Assembly: GCF_041477585.1 (NCBI RefSeq)
Contig: NZ_JBGNYA010000002.1
Coordinates: 119,521 to 183,520, forward strand
Reading direction: 5' to 3'
Source of the DNA: Halobellus sp. MBLA0158
GTDB lineage: Archaea; Halobacteriota; Halobacteria; Halobacteriales; Haloferacaceae
Length of the DNA: 64,000 nt
Position 1 is the first letter of the stretch. Every line of letters starts with the position of its first letter. Shown here piece after piece: positions 52,099-60,525 of the stretch. The notes under the pieces are model-generated. The model was given only the letters and a program-made list of their open reading frames with translations. It had not been told where the DNA came from and did no database searches. A program made the position numbers and the translations under genes.

Positions 52099-53568
52099 CT
52101 ACTGCGTCAGGCTGGCGAGCTCTTTGTTCTCTAAGGAAAGAAACTCTGTGACGTAGTCGTCCAGCGTTGGGTTTTCAGCCGCGAAGAACTTCACAGTACG
52201 GAATATCTCCCTGCTAAACCGCTCATAGAGCCCTAGTATATCGGGATCGAGAAGCTCAGGATGAGATGATACCAGTTCCTTTTGAGTCGAAGTCTGGATA
52301 CGATACGCGAACGAGAGATGTGCATTCAAACCCAACAAAAACACTGACAAACTGGACTGTCGACTCTGTTCGGATTGGGCAATATTCTCCACACCCACAG
52401 TCGAGAAGTCAAAGTTCAAGAGATGGTTCTTGTCTAACATTAACTCGTCTGGTTGTATATTGTGCTCGCTGTTTACCAGACCAATAATACGGATAAGGCA
52501 AGGAATACACTCACCACAGTTGTATGGGTGTCCGGAAGCGTTCTTTCCCTGCGACAATTCACGTGGATGGGGACACGTTCGAGTAAAGAAGATATCCTCT
52601 TTGTTTGGGATACAGTCGACGACTTCCTTCTTCGTGTAGCCAAGGAACGGATTGGTAATTTCCATTTCCCGGTCCGGAAACAGTTCCTCAAAAATTCGAT
52701 TCAAGCTCTTAACGAACAGTGGATGGACCGTGCGAGTCGTCGTCCAGCCAGATTCCAGCGAGGAGAATCGTGAGAGGACACCATTCTCGGGGACATAGAT
52801 ATCATCAACATCGAGGGCTACCGCGACAGCGGCGGCGAAGGCGAAGTACATGAATGACCGAGTGAACTGCGTATCTTCGTATGCAGAGAACTCCTCGTCG
52901 ACACCAACTGAAGTAAGATTACCATCGAAGAGATGGTCAAAATTCCGCACTAGATGGCCGACGTTTCGACCATGATCCACACTGACAAAATGTGGATTGT
53001 AGCCTTCATCAGCGAGGTGGAATCGGCCACCCAAACTATCCAATCCACCAGAAAAAAGTGCGACAGAATCAGCCTCAGGCAACTGATCATAGTGTCTACC
53101 ATCGCTCTCATCAATAGACTGATCCTCGTCTATCGCATCGATAAACCGATACTGAAAGTTATCACGCGAGATGAAGCTAACAGCGTGATTCAATTCAGAC
53201 TCCAACGGTTGCCATTTTTCCACGTCGACAACAGGGTACAAAATCTGTATCTGCCGTGATTTCAGCATTTCCTCCCCGTCATCTTTCGCACCAGTTGGCC
53301 CTCGCTTCACTAAACGGTCCGCAGCATACGTACCGAGTGCAAGCTCAACCAACGCCGTGACTGTTGGAGGAGGACTGTGACCGAACAGATCATTAAGAAC
53401 CTTCTTCGTGTACTTTATTAGACGACCACCTTCCGTTTCGGTCTCGGTCCGATAATCGTCGACGACTATGGTGTAGTCCGAGTCTGCTTCGCTAAGAGTC
53501 GATCCGGTCCCGGACTTAATTAGGAATCGCTTAGTTCCCTTCAAAATCCTCGTCCTCCCATACCTCAA
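52099..53568 (-). CDS. QueC-like PP-loop enzyme, defence-associated (Cap9/QatC-like)
   Basis: A 489-residue protein. The PP-loop SGGLDS lies at 173-178 (VALFSGGLDSLGG), and the zinc site Cys332, Cys351, Cys354, Cys357 (TCPHP...YNCGECIPCLIR) is complete. These are QueC features, which make 7-cyano-7-deazaguanine from carboxydeazaguanine. An extra N-terminal domain of about 160 residues and a C-terminal tail distinguish it from housekeeping QueC (about 230 residues) and match defence-linked QueC proteins of type IV CBASS and Qat. It overlaps the upstream gene by 38 bases. Conjugation of a deazaguanine to a partner protein is a possible activity. Confidence 0.8.
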   Translation of the reverse strand: MRYGRTRILKGTKRFLIKSGTGSTLSEADSDYTIVVDDYRTETETEGGRLIKYTKKVLNDLFGHSPPPTVTALVELALGTYAADRLVKRGPTGAKDDGEEMLKSRQIQILYPVVDVEKWQPLESELNHAVSFISRDNFQYRFIDAIDEDQSIDESDGRHYDQLPEADSVALFSGGLDSLGGRFHLADEGYNPHFVSVDHGRNVGHLVRNFDHLFDGNLTSVGVDEEFSAYEDTQFTRSFMYFAFAAAVAVALDVDDIYVPENGVLSRFSSLESGWTTTRTVHPLFVKSLNRIFEELFPDREMEITNPFLGYTKKEVVDCIPNKEDIFFTRTCPHPRELSQGKNASGHPYNCGECIPCLIRIIGLVNSEHNIQPDELMLDKNHLLNFDFSTVGVENIAQSEQSRQSSLSVFLLGLNAHLSFAYRIQTSTQKELVSSHPELLDPDILGLYERFSREIFRTVKFFAAENPTLDDYVTEFLSLENKELASLTQ

Positions 53569-53941
53569 TCATCTCATGCATGGTATGCCGAATCATTTCC
53601 TCTACATCCTCATGCTCTAGGAGCTCCACATCGGCATCTTCGAAAATCGGTGCCAATTCGGGCTGATCCTGTATTTTTTCGACCAACTCATCCGCCCGGT
53701 TGGCACACTGATCTCGCAGTTGTTCCTCAAATTCCTCCAGCTCTTGGTCAGTCTCAACGTTCTGGCTGAAATGGAGTTGAAGAGCGGAGTCTGACTCGGG
53801 ATCATTGGTAGCTGCCTCAATTTCTTCGTTAAGCAGTTGAAACAGATACTCCCGAAAATATACTCGGAAAAATCCTTCAACGCCATGGGCCTCTACGAAC
53901 TCGTCAATATTATTCTGAATCTCGGTGTCGTTCAAGAGCAT
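53531..53941 (-). CDS. Small acidic helical protein of the QueC-like module
   Basis: A 136-residue protein, very acidic and all helical (IDEFVEAHGVEGFFRVYFREYLFQLLNEEI, EEMIRHTMHEMIEVW). It overlaps the genes on both sides (31 and 38 bases), so its product is tied to theirs. It may correspond to the C-terminal half of a QatB-like protein, with the next gene upstream as the N-terminal half. That comparison is from memory and position only. Confidence 0.6.
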   Translation of the reverse strand: MLLNDTEIQNNIDEFVEAHGVEGFFRVYFREYLFQLLNEEIEAATNDPESDSALQLHFSQNVETDQELEEFEEQLRDQCANRADELVEKIQDQPELAPIFEDADVELLEHEDVEEMIRHTMHEMIEVWEDEDFEGN

Positions 53942-54371
53942 CAGCTCCTTCGGTCATAATGTCACCCATCGCACTTTCCATTGCTCGTTCTGCGGACCCA
54001 GAGAAGGCTCGGTCTGTTCCCTGAGATCCATCAGCAAGGCCTCGACTGGCAGCCTCTTTTGAGGCTTGCTCAACAACGGCTTCAGAGGCGCCTGCTGCAA
54101 CGACCTCTTTTGCCACTGAGGCACCAACATCTCTAGTGGCAGACTCGACTCCGTTTTGATGGCTTTTTATCACGAATTCAGAGCCGTACCGGACCGCTAG
54201 ATATGCTGGAACTTTAGCTGCGCCGTTCGGTTGAGCAGCCAGAATCACCTTGAAATAGATTTCACTTGCCCTGGCAGCATCTTTATCACCCGCAGCATCA
54301 GCTAACTCGCGTTTCGCGTCTTCATAACCAGCGTTGGATGCCCCGGATCGGTTCCGGGTTGCCGTTCCCAT
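53910..54371 (-). CDS. Small protein with MGT N-terminus, first gene of the QueC-like module
   Basis: A 153-residue protein beginning MGTATRNRSGASN, then Ala-rich helices (ARASEIYFKVILAAQPNGAAKVPAYLAVRYG) and an amphipathic end. A flexible N-terminus with Gly at position 2 is what QatB-type proteins show, and defence QueC enzymes have been reported to modify N-termini of this kind. It is thus the best candidate substrate of the QueC-like enzyme. Neither CD-NTase here starts with MG. A TATA box lies 26 bases upstream. Confidence 0.6.
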   Translation of the reverse strand: MGTATRNRSGASNAGYEDAKRELADAAGDKDAARASEIYFKVILAAQPNGAAKVPAYLAVRYGSEFVIKSHQNGVESATRDVGASVAKEVVAAGASEAVVEQASKEAASRGLADGSQGTDRAFSGSAERAMESAMGDIMTEGADALERHRDSE

Positions 54372-54392
54372 ACAACATTATTCCCATTCTGT

Positions 54393-54400
54393 ATTATAAT
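54393..54400 (-). promoter_or_regulatory. TATA box of the QueC-like module
   Basis: ATTATAAT/ATTATAAT-type sequence centred about 26 bases before the ATG at 54371 on the minus strand. This fits a leaderless transcript that begins at the MGT protein and runs toward the CBASS genes. Confidence 0.5.
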
Positions 54401-54619
54401 TCTAATTACTGGGCAACCTCATCGGTATAGTTCATTGAAATACGCCGGTTAGACCCACATACACGGACATCAACGTCTTATCTCCGGTGCGTCAGTTGCT
54501 GTGGATCGAATAGTTCGGCTCCGACTTTCGACCCCCGACGTGTAGAGCCAGGAGTCTGTTGTACCCTCAATGGGTGAGGGGTTCGCCGTACTGGCGAGTT
54601 CCTAAATACGGTGAGAAAA

Positions 54620-55540
54620 ATGGCAACGAGAGACATCTACGAGACTGGCTTCGACGAAGACGTCCGAACGGAATCGAGTGCGAACCAGTGTCCCGAGTGC
54701 GACGGCCGAGTCACCACGAACGCGGTCGAAACGGTCTGCGAGGACTGTGGGCTCGTCATCGAAGAGCAACGTCTCGATCACGGGCCGGAGTGGCGAGCAT
54801 ACGATGAGGACGAGCGCGAGCGAACAGGCGCACCGTTAACGGCGGCCCGCCACGATCGAGGCCTCTCGACGGAGATCGGTCACAGAACCGATGCGCACGG
54901 GAACGAACTCTCAGAGCAGAAACGTCGGCGGCTGGCCCGGATGCGACGTGAGCAGACCCGTGGTCGCTGGCGGTCCAAAGCGGAACGGAATCTCGCACAC
55001 GGGTTGGGCGAGGTGCGCCGGCTGGCGAGTGCGCTCGAACTCTCCGAGTCGATTCGTGACCAGGCGTGCCAGCTCTTTCGGAGGGCTCAGAGCGAGGATC
55101 TGCTTCGTGGCAGATCCATCGAAGCCATCGGTGCAGCGAGCATCTACGGTACCGGCCGATGTAACCAACACCCGCTTCTCCTCGAGGATGTCGTCGACGC
55201 CGCCCGAGTCGAGTCCACTCGTGTGACCAACGCCTACCGAACACTGAATCGCGAATTAGAGCTCCCGGCACCACCAATGCGCCCGACGTCGTTCGTTCCG
55301 CGGCTGATCTCGGAGTTGGGGTTAGACCACGACATTCGCCGCCGCGCGAACGAACTCGCAGAACACGCCGAAGGGACAGCCCTCACGAACGGCTGTCAGC
55401 CATCGGGCGTCGCGGCCGCCTGCGTCTATCTGGCCGCCCAAGAACAGGGCGCGTTGATTACCCAATCCACCGTCGCGTCGGCAGCAGAGGTGTCAGTCGT
55501 GACGCTCCGAAGCCGGCGGGACGAACTACAAGCGATCTGA
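54620..55540 (+). CDS. tfb: Transcription initiation factor TFB, element-borne
   Basis: A 306-residue TFIIB-family protein. The N-terminal zinc ribbon is CPECDGR...CEDCGLV, followed by the B-finger/linker (EWRAYDEDERERTGAP). Two cyclin-like repeats cover about residues 110-200 and 210-300 (IGAASIYGTGR, VAAACVYLAAQE). TFB recruits RNA polymerase to TATA-bound TBP. Haloarchaea have several TFBs, and plasmid copies can direct transcription to their own promoters. It is divergent from the QueC-like module. ATG 54620 or GTG 54611 could be the start. Confidence 0.88.
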   Translation: MATRDIYETGFDEDVRTESSANQCPECDGRVTTNAVETVCEDCGLVIEEQRLDHGPEWRAYDEDERERTGAPLTAARHDRGLSTEIGHRTDAHGNELSEQKRRRLARMRREQTRGRWRSKAERNLAHGLGEVRRLASALELSESIRDQACQLFRRAQSEDLLRGRSIEAIGAASIYGTGRCNQHPLLLEDVVDAARVESTRVTNAYRTLNRELELPAPPMRPTSFVPRLISELGLDHDIRRRANELAEHAEGTALTNGCQPSGVAAACVYLAAQEQGALITQSTVASAAEVSVVTLRSRRDELQAI

Positions 55541-55593
55541 GACGCCTCCAGTAGAGGAGCACCTACATACAGGAAGAGAGTCTACCAAGGAGT

Positions 55594-55698
55594 ATGGATC
55601 TGGAAGAGACTGTCGAGTATCTGTCGACAGAGCTCGATATCGAGCGGAGTGAGCACGTTCGCGAGGTGGGTCGAGCGGTCGCCGAGCTCCGAGACTGA
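55594..55698 (+). CDS. 34-residue small protein
   Basis: The frame starts MDLEETVEYLSTELDIERSE and ends ELRD. It is acidic and would form one amphipathic helical hairpin. AAGGAG precedes the ATG by one base. Composition is typical of real haloarchaeal micro-proteins, but no family is known to me. Confidence 0.4.
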   Translation: MDLEETVEYLSTELDIERSEHVREVGRAVAELRD

Positions 55699-55803
55699 CT
55701 CCGTCTCAGGCGATCAGATTTATTTCGTCGTCGCCGAATCCGTTCCCGCGTTTTCTCACCCTTGAGTTTAAATACCAAACCGGGGGAAACGCGGAGCGAA
55801 TCG

Positions 55804-56673
55804 ATGACTGACCACAACTCAGACCGAGAGGCGTTCCAACCTGTCGGGGAAGGCGCTCTGGTGCCGGACCCAGCGTTGGATCAGCCAGCAGACGGCCAGC
55901 CAACCCGCCAGCGTGAATCCTCGCATTCGGGTGGGTATCCGGGTGGAACAACCGACACAGACCGGGCCTGTGTCTCCTGTGGCGCATCGATCCCGGCGTC
56001 GCAACGAAAATGCCGGTTCTGTCTCGAACACGAACTCGACGCCGCGTCAGCGTCGGATGCTGCGAGTTCCGAGCAGACACTCCGTGGTGTAATCCAGTTC
56101 CTCATCGAATCAGGGACGTTCTACGGCGCCGTGGCAAAGGGAGCAGCTGCAGCGACACTCCTCACGTCAGGTCACGACGAGCCGATCGACGACTGTACGC
56201 TCATCTACGATCTCGACGACGAGCCCGCACCCCAGTTAACCGAGCGCTGGCCTACGCTCCCCGCGGCCGCCGAGGTGACCTCAGCGGCCGGTGAGGCGTT
56301 GCTAACAGCAGCCCGTGAGCGGACAGCGTGGAACGAGAGGAGCGATCGTTCTCAGACGGAGATTCCACGCGTCTATGACGAGCGTGGCCAGGGAATTCGT
56401 GCTGAGTCGTCCCTCGAGCACACGCTCGACGACAGCGATCAGCTGTGGATCGTCCCAGCAATCGCTGTGGAAACAGTACCCCACGAAACGGAGTCCACCA
56501 GTGCCGGAGCCGAAATTCCGACCGTGACAGCCCTCGAGTGCCAGCACTGTACGAGAGAAACAGAACATCGGTTCAGGACACGCGAGTCGCTCCCTGACGA
56601 GACCTGGACGGGCCAACCAATCTGGGAGTGCCAGGTGTGTGGCACAGGTCGCTACGGGCCTGCTCCCGAATAG
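55804..56673 (+). CDS. Zinc-ribbon hypothetical protein
   Basis: A 289-residue acidic protein with two metal-site candidates: CVSCGASIPASQRKCRFC near residue 55 and, at the C-terminus, CQHC with WECQVCGTGRYG. Between them is a mixed alpha/beta domain with IQFLIESGTFYGAVAKG. It looks like proteins often found next to tfb genes on haloarchaeal plasmids. A role in transcription is possible but not shown. ATG 55804 was preferred to 55762. Confidence 0.6.
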   Translation: MTDHNSDREAFQPVGEGALVPDPALDQPADGQPTRQRESSHSGGYPGGTTDTDRACVSCGASIPASQRKCRFCLEHELDAASASDAASSEQTLRGVIQFLIESGTFYGAVAKGAAAATLLTSGHDEPIDDCTLIYDLDDEPAPQLTERWPTLPAAAEVTSAAGEALLTAARERTAWNERSDRSQTEIPRVYDERGQGIRAESSLEHTLDDSDQLWIVPAIAVETVPHETESTSAGAEIPTVTALECQHCTRETEHRFRTRESLPDETWTGQPIWECQVCGTGRYGPAPE

Positions 56674-56693
56674 GGCAGGAGAAATCCCGTAGA

Positions 56694-56734
56694 TTAACCA
56701 ACAGTCTCCGATAGAGATGGCTTCTGTTGGTTAA
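56694..56734. repeat. Inverted repeat TTAACCAACA, copy 3
   Basis: Perfect arms TTAACCAACA (56694-56703) and TGTTGGTTAA (56725-56734), 21 bases apart. It begins 21 bases after the preceding stop codon, like the other two copies. Confidence 0.85.
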
Positions 56735-56923
56735 TACGGTGAGTACCCTCAATTCCGACGTCAGTCACGGCGGGCGTTCATTCGGCAGGGTTCGCAGCGG
56801 CTTGCCTCCACAAATCGGGGCACGAACAGGGGTAGTGGGTAACGCACCGTGACACCGACGAGTCCGGAACGTCACGCCGACCACGGCACGGACGCATCAC
56901 CAGAGGCTCGATGAACTCGCAGT

Positions 56924-57412
56924 CTAGACGGGCCAGGTCGTGAGCGAGGGCGCTCCATTCTTCCAGTGAATCGCATCTAGCGCGGGCGGGAACTGTTGTA
57001 GTCGGTCATCGAGGACGGCGAGTGGATGGGCATCGAGAAACGTCGCCTTGTGCCGATCAACCGGCGTGTCTTCGTGATTGAGTTGGATATGACAGGGCCC
57101 AAGGTCCGGATGGTCGGCATCTTGGTGGAATCCGAGCATCAGATTTCGGTCCGGTTCGACCCAGTTTATGCGGTAGTATTCGTGGTCGACGCCGGCGGGG
57201 TACCAGAAGCGAATCTCCAGTCGTGCTGTCGCCGCATCGTAAGAGTCACTCAGGAACGTCGTCGGATCGACATCCGCGATGACGTAGCGGGGTCGGCGTC
57301 GAGACGGGCGATAGCGGACCTCTTCACACCCTGGCTGGTTCGTCAATCGGTCGTGAACGTCGCGGAGGAGGGTCCGCTGTGTATAGCGGTCGCGACCGGC
57401 AAGAAAGATCAT
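56924..57412 (-). CDS. Hypothetical protein paired with an HTH protein
   Basis: A 162-residue protein with a mixed alpha/beta pattern (RLEIRFWYPAGVDHEYYRINWVEPDRNLMLGFHQD). It follows the HTH gene by 17 bases on the same strand. The order regulator then small protein resembles a toxin-antitoxin or two-gene regulatory unit. No catalytic motif was recognised. Confidence 0.6.
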   Translation of the reverse strand: MIFLAGRDRYTQRTLLRDVHDRLTNQPGCEEVRYRPSRRRPRYVIADVDPTTFLSDSYDAATARLEIRFWYPAGVDHEYYRINWVEPDRNLMLGFHQDADHPDLGPCHIQLNHEDTPVDRHKATFLDAHPLAVLDDRLQQFPPALDAIHWKNGAPSLTTWPV

Positions 57413-57429
57413 TCTGTGAGAGAGGAGGG

Positions 57430-57981
57430 TTAGCTCGTGGCGCGGTCAGCCACGTCGGTCATCTGCTCGCGGGCAGCTTCGACGTCGGAGTAGAGTTCCA
57501 GTGCGTGCTTGATGAGGCGGCGATCCTCCTCGTTCTCACGCCAGAACGCGATGACGTCGCGGCGGTCCCGGAGCTCCGCACTTGCGAGGTCGCCGTCGGC
57601 GAGCGACTGTTCGAGTTCTTCCCACGTCTCGACGTCGTAGGTCGCCTGCCACTCCTCGATCTCCTCGGTGATCGCGGCCAATTCACTCCGCAGCTCCTCG
57701 CGGGTGTTTTCCTCGATGAGCGTGCGGATCTCCTCGAAGAGCAGTCGCGTGTAGTCCGGCTGGTAGCGCGTGGTCTCGCCGGCCTCGACGCGACGCAACT
57801 GGCCCTGGTCGACGAGATCCTGAAGTTCCTCGTTGGTCGTGCTCCAGGCGGCGTCGGCCTGCTCGCTGATCCAGTTAACTGAGCGGGGTTCGCGAAGTGA
57901 CTCGGCGACCGCCCGAATGCGGTCGCGGGCGCTCATCGACTCAGTCCACGATTGGACCCGATCTCGCGAGGATTCGGTCAT
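57430..57981 (-). CDS. HTH protein (haloarchaeal DUF7342-like)
   Basis: A 183-residue protein. The N-terminal winged helix is seen in TESMSARDRIRAVAESLREPRSVNWISEQADAAW...LVDQGQLRRVEAGETTRYQ. A long coiled coil follows (about 85-170), rich in Glu and Arg. The pattern matches a haloarchaeal family often present beside a small partner gene. ATG 57981 (MTESSRDRVQ) was chosen since the upstream 49 residues are unlike the family. Confidence 0.65.
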   Translation of the reverse strand: MTESSRDRVQSWTESMSARDRIRAVAESLREPRSVNWISEQADAAWSTTNEELQDLVDQGQLRRVEAGETTRYQPDYTRLLFEEIRTLIEENTREELRSELAAITEEIEEWQATYDVETWEELEQSLADGDLASAELRDRRDVIAFWRENEEDRRLIKHALELYSDVEAAREQMTDVADRATS

Positions 57982-58080
57982 GGTTGGTACCTCTTGGGAC
58001 AGTGTTCGCGCCCTACTCTCATATATGTTTGTGATGTCTCGCATAATCAAGAGTGCCTTGCGAGCGAAGGCGTCCGGACG

Positions 58081-58257
58081 TTGAAATGCGATACCGACAG
58101 AAGGTATGAGCCAACCGATTACGACCAATATTCTGACTTTGAGGAACTACGGCCGACCGCCGAGGCATCCCACATCCCGGACACGATGCTGGACAACGGG
58201 TGTGAGAGTGACCTCCTGGCGGCACCGCGTCGCGACGAGCACTGGTGGCGACTCTGA
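58081..58257 (+). CDS. Possible small acidic protein
   Basis: A 58-residue frame from TTG with strongly protein-like composition: YEPTDYDQYSDFEELRPTAEASHIPDTM, ending APRRDEHWWRL. It resembles short acidic proteins of haloarchaeal plasmids. The start is uncertain because TTG is rare here. Confidence 0.4.
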   Translation: MKCDTDRRYEPTDYDQYSDFEELRPTAEASHIPDTMLDNGCESDLLAAPRRDEHWWRL

Positions 58258-58317
58258 TGCGCCGACGACAGTCTCGTAAGGAGTCTTTCTGCGCCGGCGA
58301 GTGGTGAGGCGCTTCCG

Positions 58318-58506
58318 ATGAATCAGCAAGTCGAACAAGGCCACCGGATGCATCGTGTGCTCAGCAATCTCAGCCGGCTCGACGTCGACCAGTTGGACGA
58401 CGCGGATCGAGAGCGAGTCGAGACTGCAAGAGACCTCCTGGAAGAAGTGAGTCTCCTCACACGGCCAGAGGACGGAAGCGAGACAGACGCCCCAACAGAC
58501 GACTGA
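58318..58506 (+). CDS. Small helical protein
   Basis: A 62-residue acidic protein with one long helix pair (MHRVLSNLSRLDVDQLDDADRERVETARDLLEEV) and a disordered tail. It is of unknown function and stands alone between two small genes. Confidence 0.5.
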   Translation: MNQQVEQGHRMHRVLSNLSRLDVDQLDDADRERVETARDLLEEVSLLTRPEDGSETDAPTDD

Positions 58507-58553
58507 TCGGCGTTGCCGTTGACGTCAGGGGCACTTCCAGTGTCGGTTTATCA

Positions 58554-58574
58554 CCCCCAAGAGGGGTGCGGGGC
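58554..58574 (+). promoter_or_regulatory. GC-rich leader motif, copy before 58592
   Basis: CCCCC, AAGAGGGG and TGCGGGGC in order, 18 bases before the ATG. The C and G runs can pair. GAGGGGTGCGGGGC is nearly identical in the copy at 58983. Confidence 0.5.
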
Positions 58575-58591
58575 TTCCCGCGGGTCCAGAC

Positions 58592-58972
58592 ATGGCGATA
58601 CTACAAGCTGCGACGACGTCAACCGGCGCGATCGTATCGGATCCACAGTCAGTCCGCGAGCTCTGTGAGAGCTACAGCTTCGGGACGCTCGACTGGAAGG
58701 TCACCGACAAGGGCGAACTCACCATCTGGGGGTACGATGACTTCGAAGTGTACGAGGCGCGGGAGAACGGCCTGCCGGACTACGAGGGCGGCATCGTGAC
58801 CCACGAATTCTTGCGAGAACTCGCCGACCACCTCGAAGCCGACGAGGAACTCGACATCCAGACAGCGGGGTTCACAAAATGTCGCTTCCCAGTGCTGGCG
58901 AAGCGGTACGTCGTTCGCGACGGCGAAGTCCTCCACACGGACCTCAGTTCCCCCGAACCGATCGACGAGTAG
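58592..58972 (+). CDS. Hypothetical protein
   Basis: A 126-residue protein of alpha/beta type with LDWKVTDKGELTIWGYDDFEVYEARENG and VTHEFLRELADHL. It follows a repeated GC-rich leader motif and precedes the 59042 gene, which has the same leader. The family is unknown to me. Confidence 0.55.
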   Translation: MAILQAATTSTGAIVSDPQSVRELCESYSFGTLDWKVTDKGELTIWGYDDFEVYEARENGLPDYEGGIVTHEFLRELADHLEADEELDIQTAGFTKCRFPVLAKRYVVRDGEVLHTDLSSPEPIDE

Positions 58973-58982
58973 AGTTGTTCAT

Positions 58983-59003
58983 CCCCCGGGAGGGGTGCGG
59001 GGC
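58983..59003 (+). promoter_or_regulatory. GC-rich leader motif, copy before 59042
   Basis: CCCCCGGGAGGGGTGCGGGGC, matching the motif at 58554-58574 in order and almost in sequence. It is 39 bases before the ATG at 59042. Confidence 0.5.
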
Positions 59004-59041
59004 GATCCAGTCGTGGGGTGCCCTGCGAGGTGATTGTTCAG

Positions 59042-59704
59042 ATGGGTCACCGCGCACTTGTTGCGTACGAACGAACCGACGGACAGTACACGCTCCACTA
59101 CTCTCATTGGGGTGCTGCGAACCTGAAGCTCAAGCACCGAATCTCGGCTGAGTCGCCGTTCGGTGGCGACGACACCGACTCCAAGTGGGCGAAACAGCTG
59201 CTGGCTGAACTGGCCGATGGCCTCGAGTCAGATGCGGTCGACGGCTACCTCACCGGCGAAAATCGTCCGTCGTCGGTCGTCGAGCCGAAGCCCCGCGCCA
59301 CCGGGCTCACCCTCGACGAGATCGTCGCGGACCATCTCGACTACCTCCACCACGAGGCGTTCTTCGTGGTGTCGACGACGTTCGAGGTGACTGCCTATCG
59401 GACGCTGTGGTTCGGCCTGCAGTACGACTCGGAGACGGTCGAACAGGGCGAGACGGTCGGGAACGGCGCGCTCGCGACGGTGCGCTGGTACGACAGCGAG
59501 CCGGTCGGCGACGGCCACCTGCAGGGACAGTTCGCGGCCCTCAAAGACGTCGTCGGCGACATGATCGACAAGGGCGTCTTCACACCGTCGACGGCGAAAC
59601 AATACCTGAAACGAAAGCTTGTGGAGCGAGTCGGAGATCGACAGAAGTTACGCATCCCAACCGGTGAATTATCCTTTGAGACGGCGAGTATCAGCCAAAC
59701 GTAG
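59042..59704 (+). CDS. Hypothetical protein, DUF6735-like
   Basis: A 220-residue protein beginning MGHRALVAYERTDGQYTLHYSHWGAANLKLKHRI. This start matches a haloarchaeal family that I recall as DUF6735, whose function is unknown. A following beta-rich part has FVVSTTFEVTAYRTLWFGLQYDS. ATG 59042 was preferred over GTG 59018 because the family begins MGHRALVAY and GAGG at 59027-59030 can serve as ribosome site. Confidence 0.6.
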   Translation: MGHRALVAYERTDGQYTLHYSHWGAANLKLKHRISAESPFGGDDTDSKWAKQLLAELADGLESDAVDGYLTGENRPSSVVEPKPRATGLTLDEIVADHLDYLHHEAFFVVSTTFEVTAYRTLWFGLQYDSETVEQGETVGNGALATVRWYDSEPVGDGHLQGQFAALKDVVGDMIDKGVFTPSTAKQYLKRKLVERVGDRQKLRIPTGELSFETASISQT

Positions 59705-59916
59705 GTGATTTGCTACGAAGCAGAACGGCTATCAGACTTTTCACTCAGTATTATTTTTAGCAGAGGGAGGGTAGATTAGATTCTCAGTGTATATACAAAT
59801 TGAACGTAATAATGTCTACCAGTTTCAGAGGATATTAAGAGTGCCGTGCAAGATGGGCAAATGCCGTTTTTAAATCCGAGGGGTTGCTAACTGAAGAGCA
59901 AGAACCTGACACCTCA

Positions 59917-60507
59917 ATGCCTCAATCAGCCATCACCGCAATAGGACTCAGCCTGGATATCATCGGAGCAGCACTAATTGCCATACCCGATGCACGAACC
60001 CTATTCACCCAGTTCTCCACAGGCGCACTAAGAGAGGCCCGCGACCGGATGACCCTGATTGGAACTCGACAGGGAGACACTGGTTTCAACATTCTGTGTA
60101 AAATCTTGGATGAGACTGAACCTGTGGCCGAGTTCGGCGCAAACCACGGCGGAGAAGAATACGTCGAGATCCAGGTCAACTCCCTTAGTGGGATGCAGAC
60201 AACAGAAACGAGCGAACATTCCGAGTTTAGCTGGGGAGACCGGTACGTCGAAGCCCGGTACGAAGAAAACGGTGGATGGGACGAAACTGACTTCTACGAC
60301 ACACAGGAAGTGTTCGACGCAATCGCAGCAAAAGAACGCCCCCAAATCGCACAACTCCGTCTATACGGACTGCTAATACTCCTCTGCGGATTCTCCTTCC
60401 AACTACTGGCAACGCTCGAAGCCAACCCTATAATTCCTGCAGCAGCCGCAGCGATAACTCTAGCAGCGTGTCTTGGCATCTACACCCACCGAGACCGATT
60501 AGAATAG
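59917..60507 (+). CDS. Hypothetical membrane protein
   Basis: A 196-residue protein with one N-terminal hydrophobic segment (AITAIGLSLDIIGAALIAI) and two C-terminal helices (LRLYGLLILLCGFSFQLLATL, IIPAAAAAITLAACLGIYT). A soluble middle of 120 residues lies between. TTTTTAAAT near 59868-59876 may be its TATA box. It is lower in GC than its left neighbours, as are the genes to the right end. Confidence 0.55.
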   Translation: MPQSAITAIGLSLDIIGAALIAIPDARTLFTQFSTGALREARDRMTLIGTRQGDTGFNILCKILDETEPVAEFGANHGGEEYVEIQVNSLSGMQTTETSEHSEFSWGDRYVEARYEENGGWDETDFYDTQEVFDAIAAKERPQIAQLRLYGLLILLCGFSFQLLATLEANPIIPAAAAAITLAACLGIYTHRDRLE

Positions 60508-60525
60508 GAGAACTCCGCGCCCAGT

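Noticed and set aside
48945..54371. A canonical type IV CBASS or a full Qat system
   Set aside because: No TGT or OGG-like gene (type IV CBASS) and no QatA ATPase or TatD gene (Qat) is present in the window, so neither name can be used as it stands.
24357..56734. The inverted repeats as integron attC sites
   Set aside because: They follow stop codons as attC sites do, but the outer bases do not keep the RYYYAAC/GTTRRRY pattern in all copies, only three exist over 32 kb, and the recombinase at 1958 is not an integron-type IntI.
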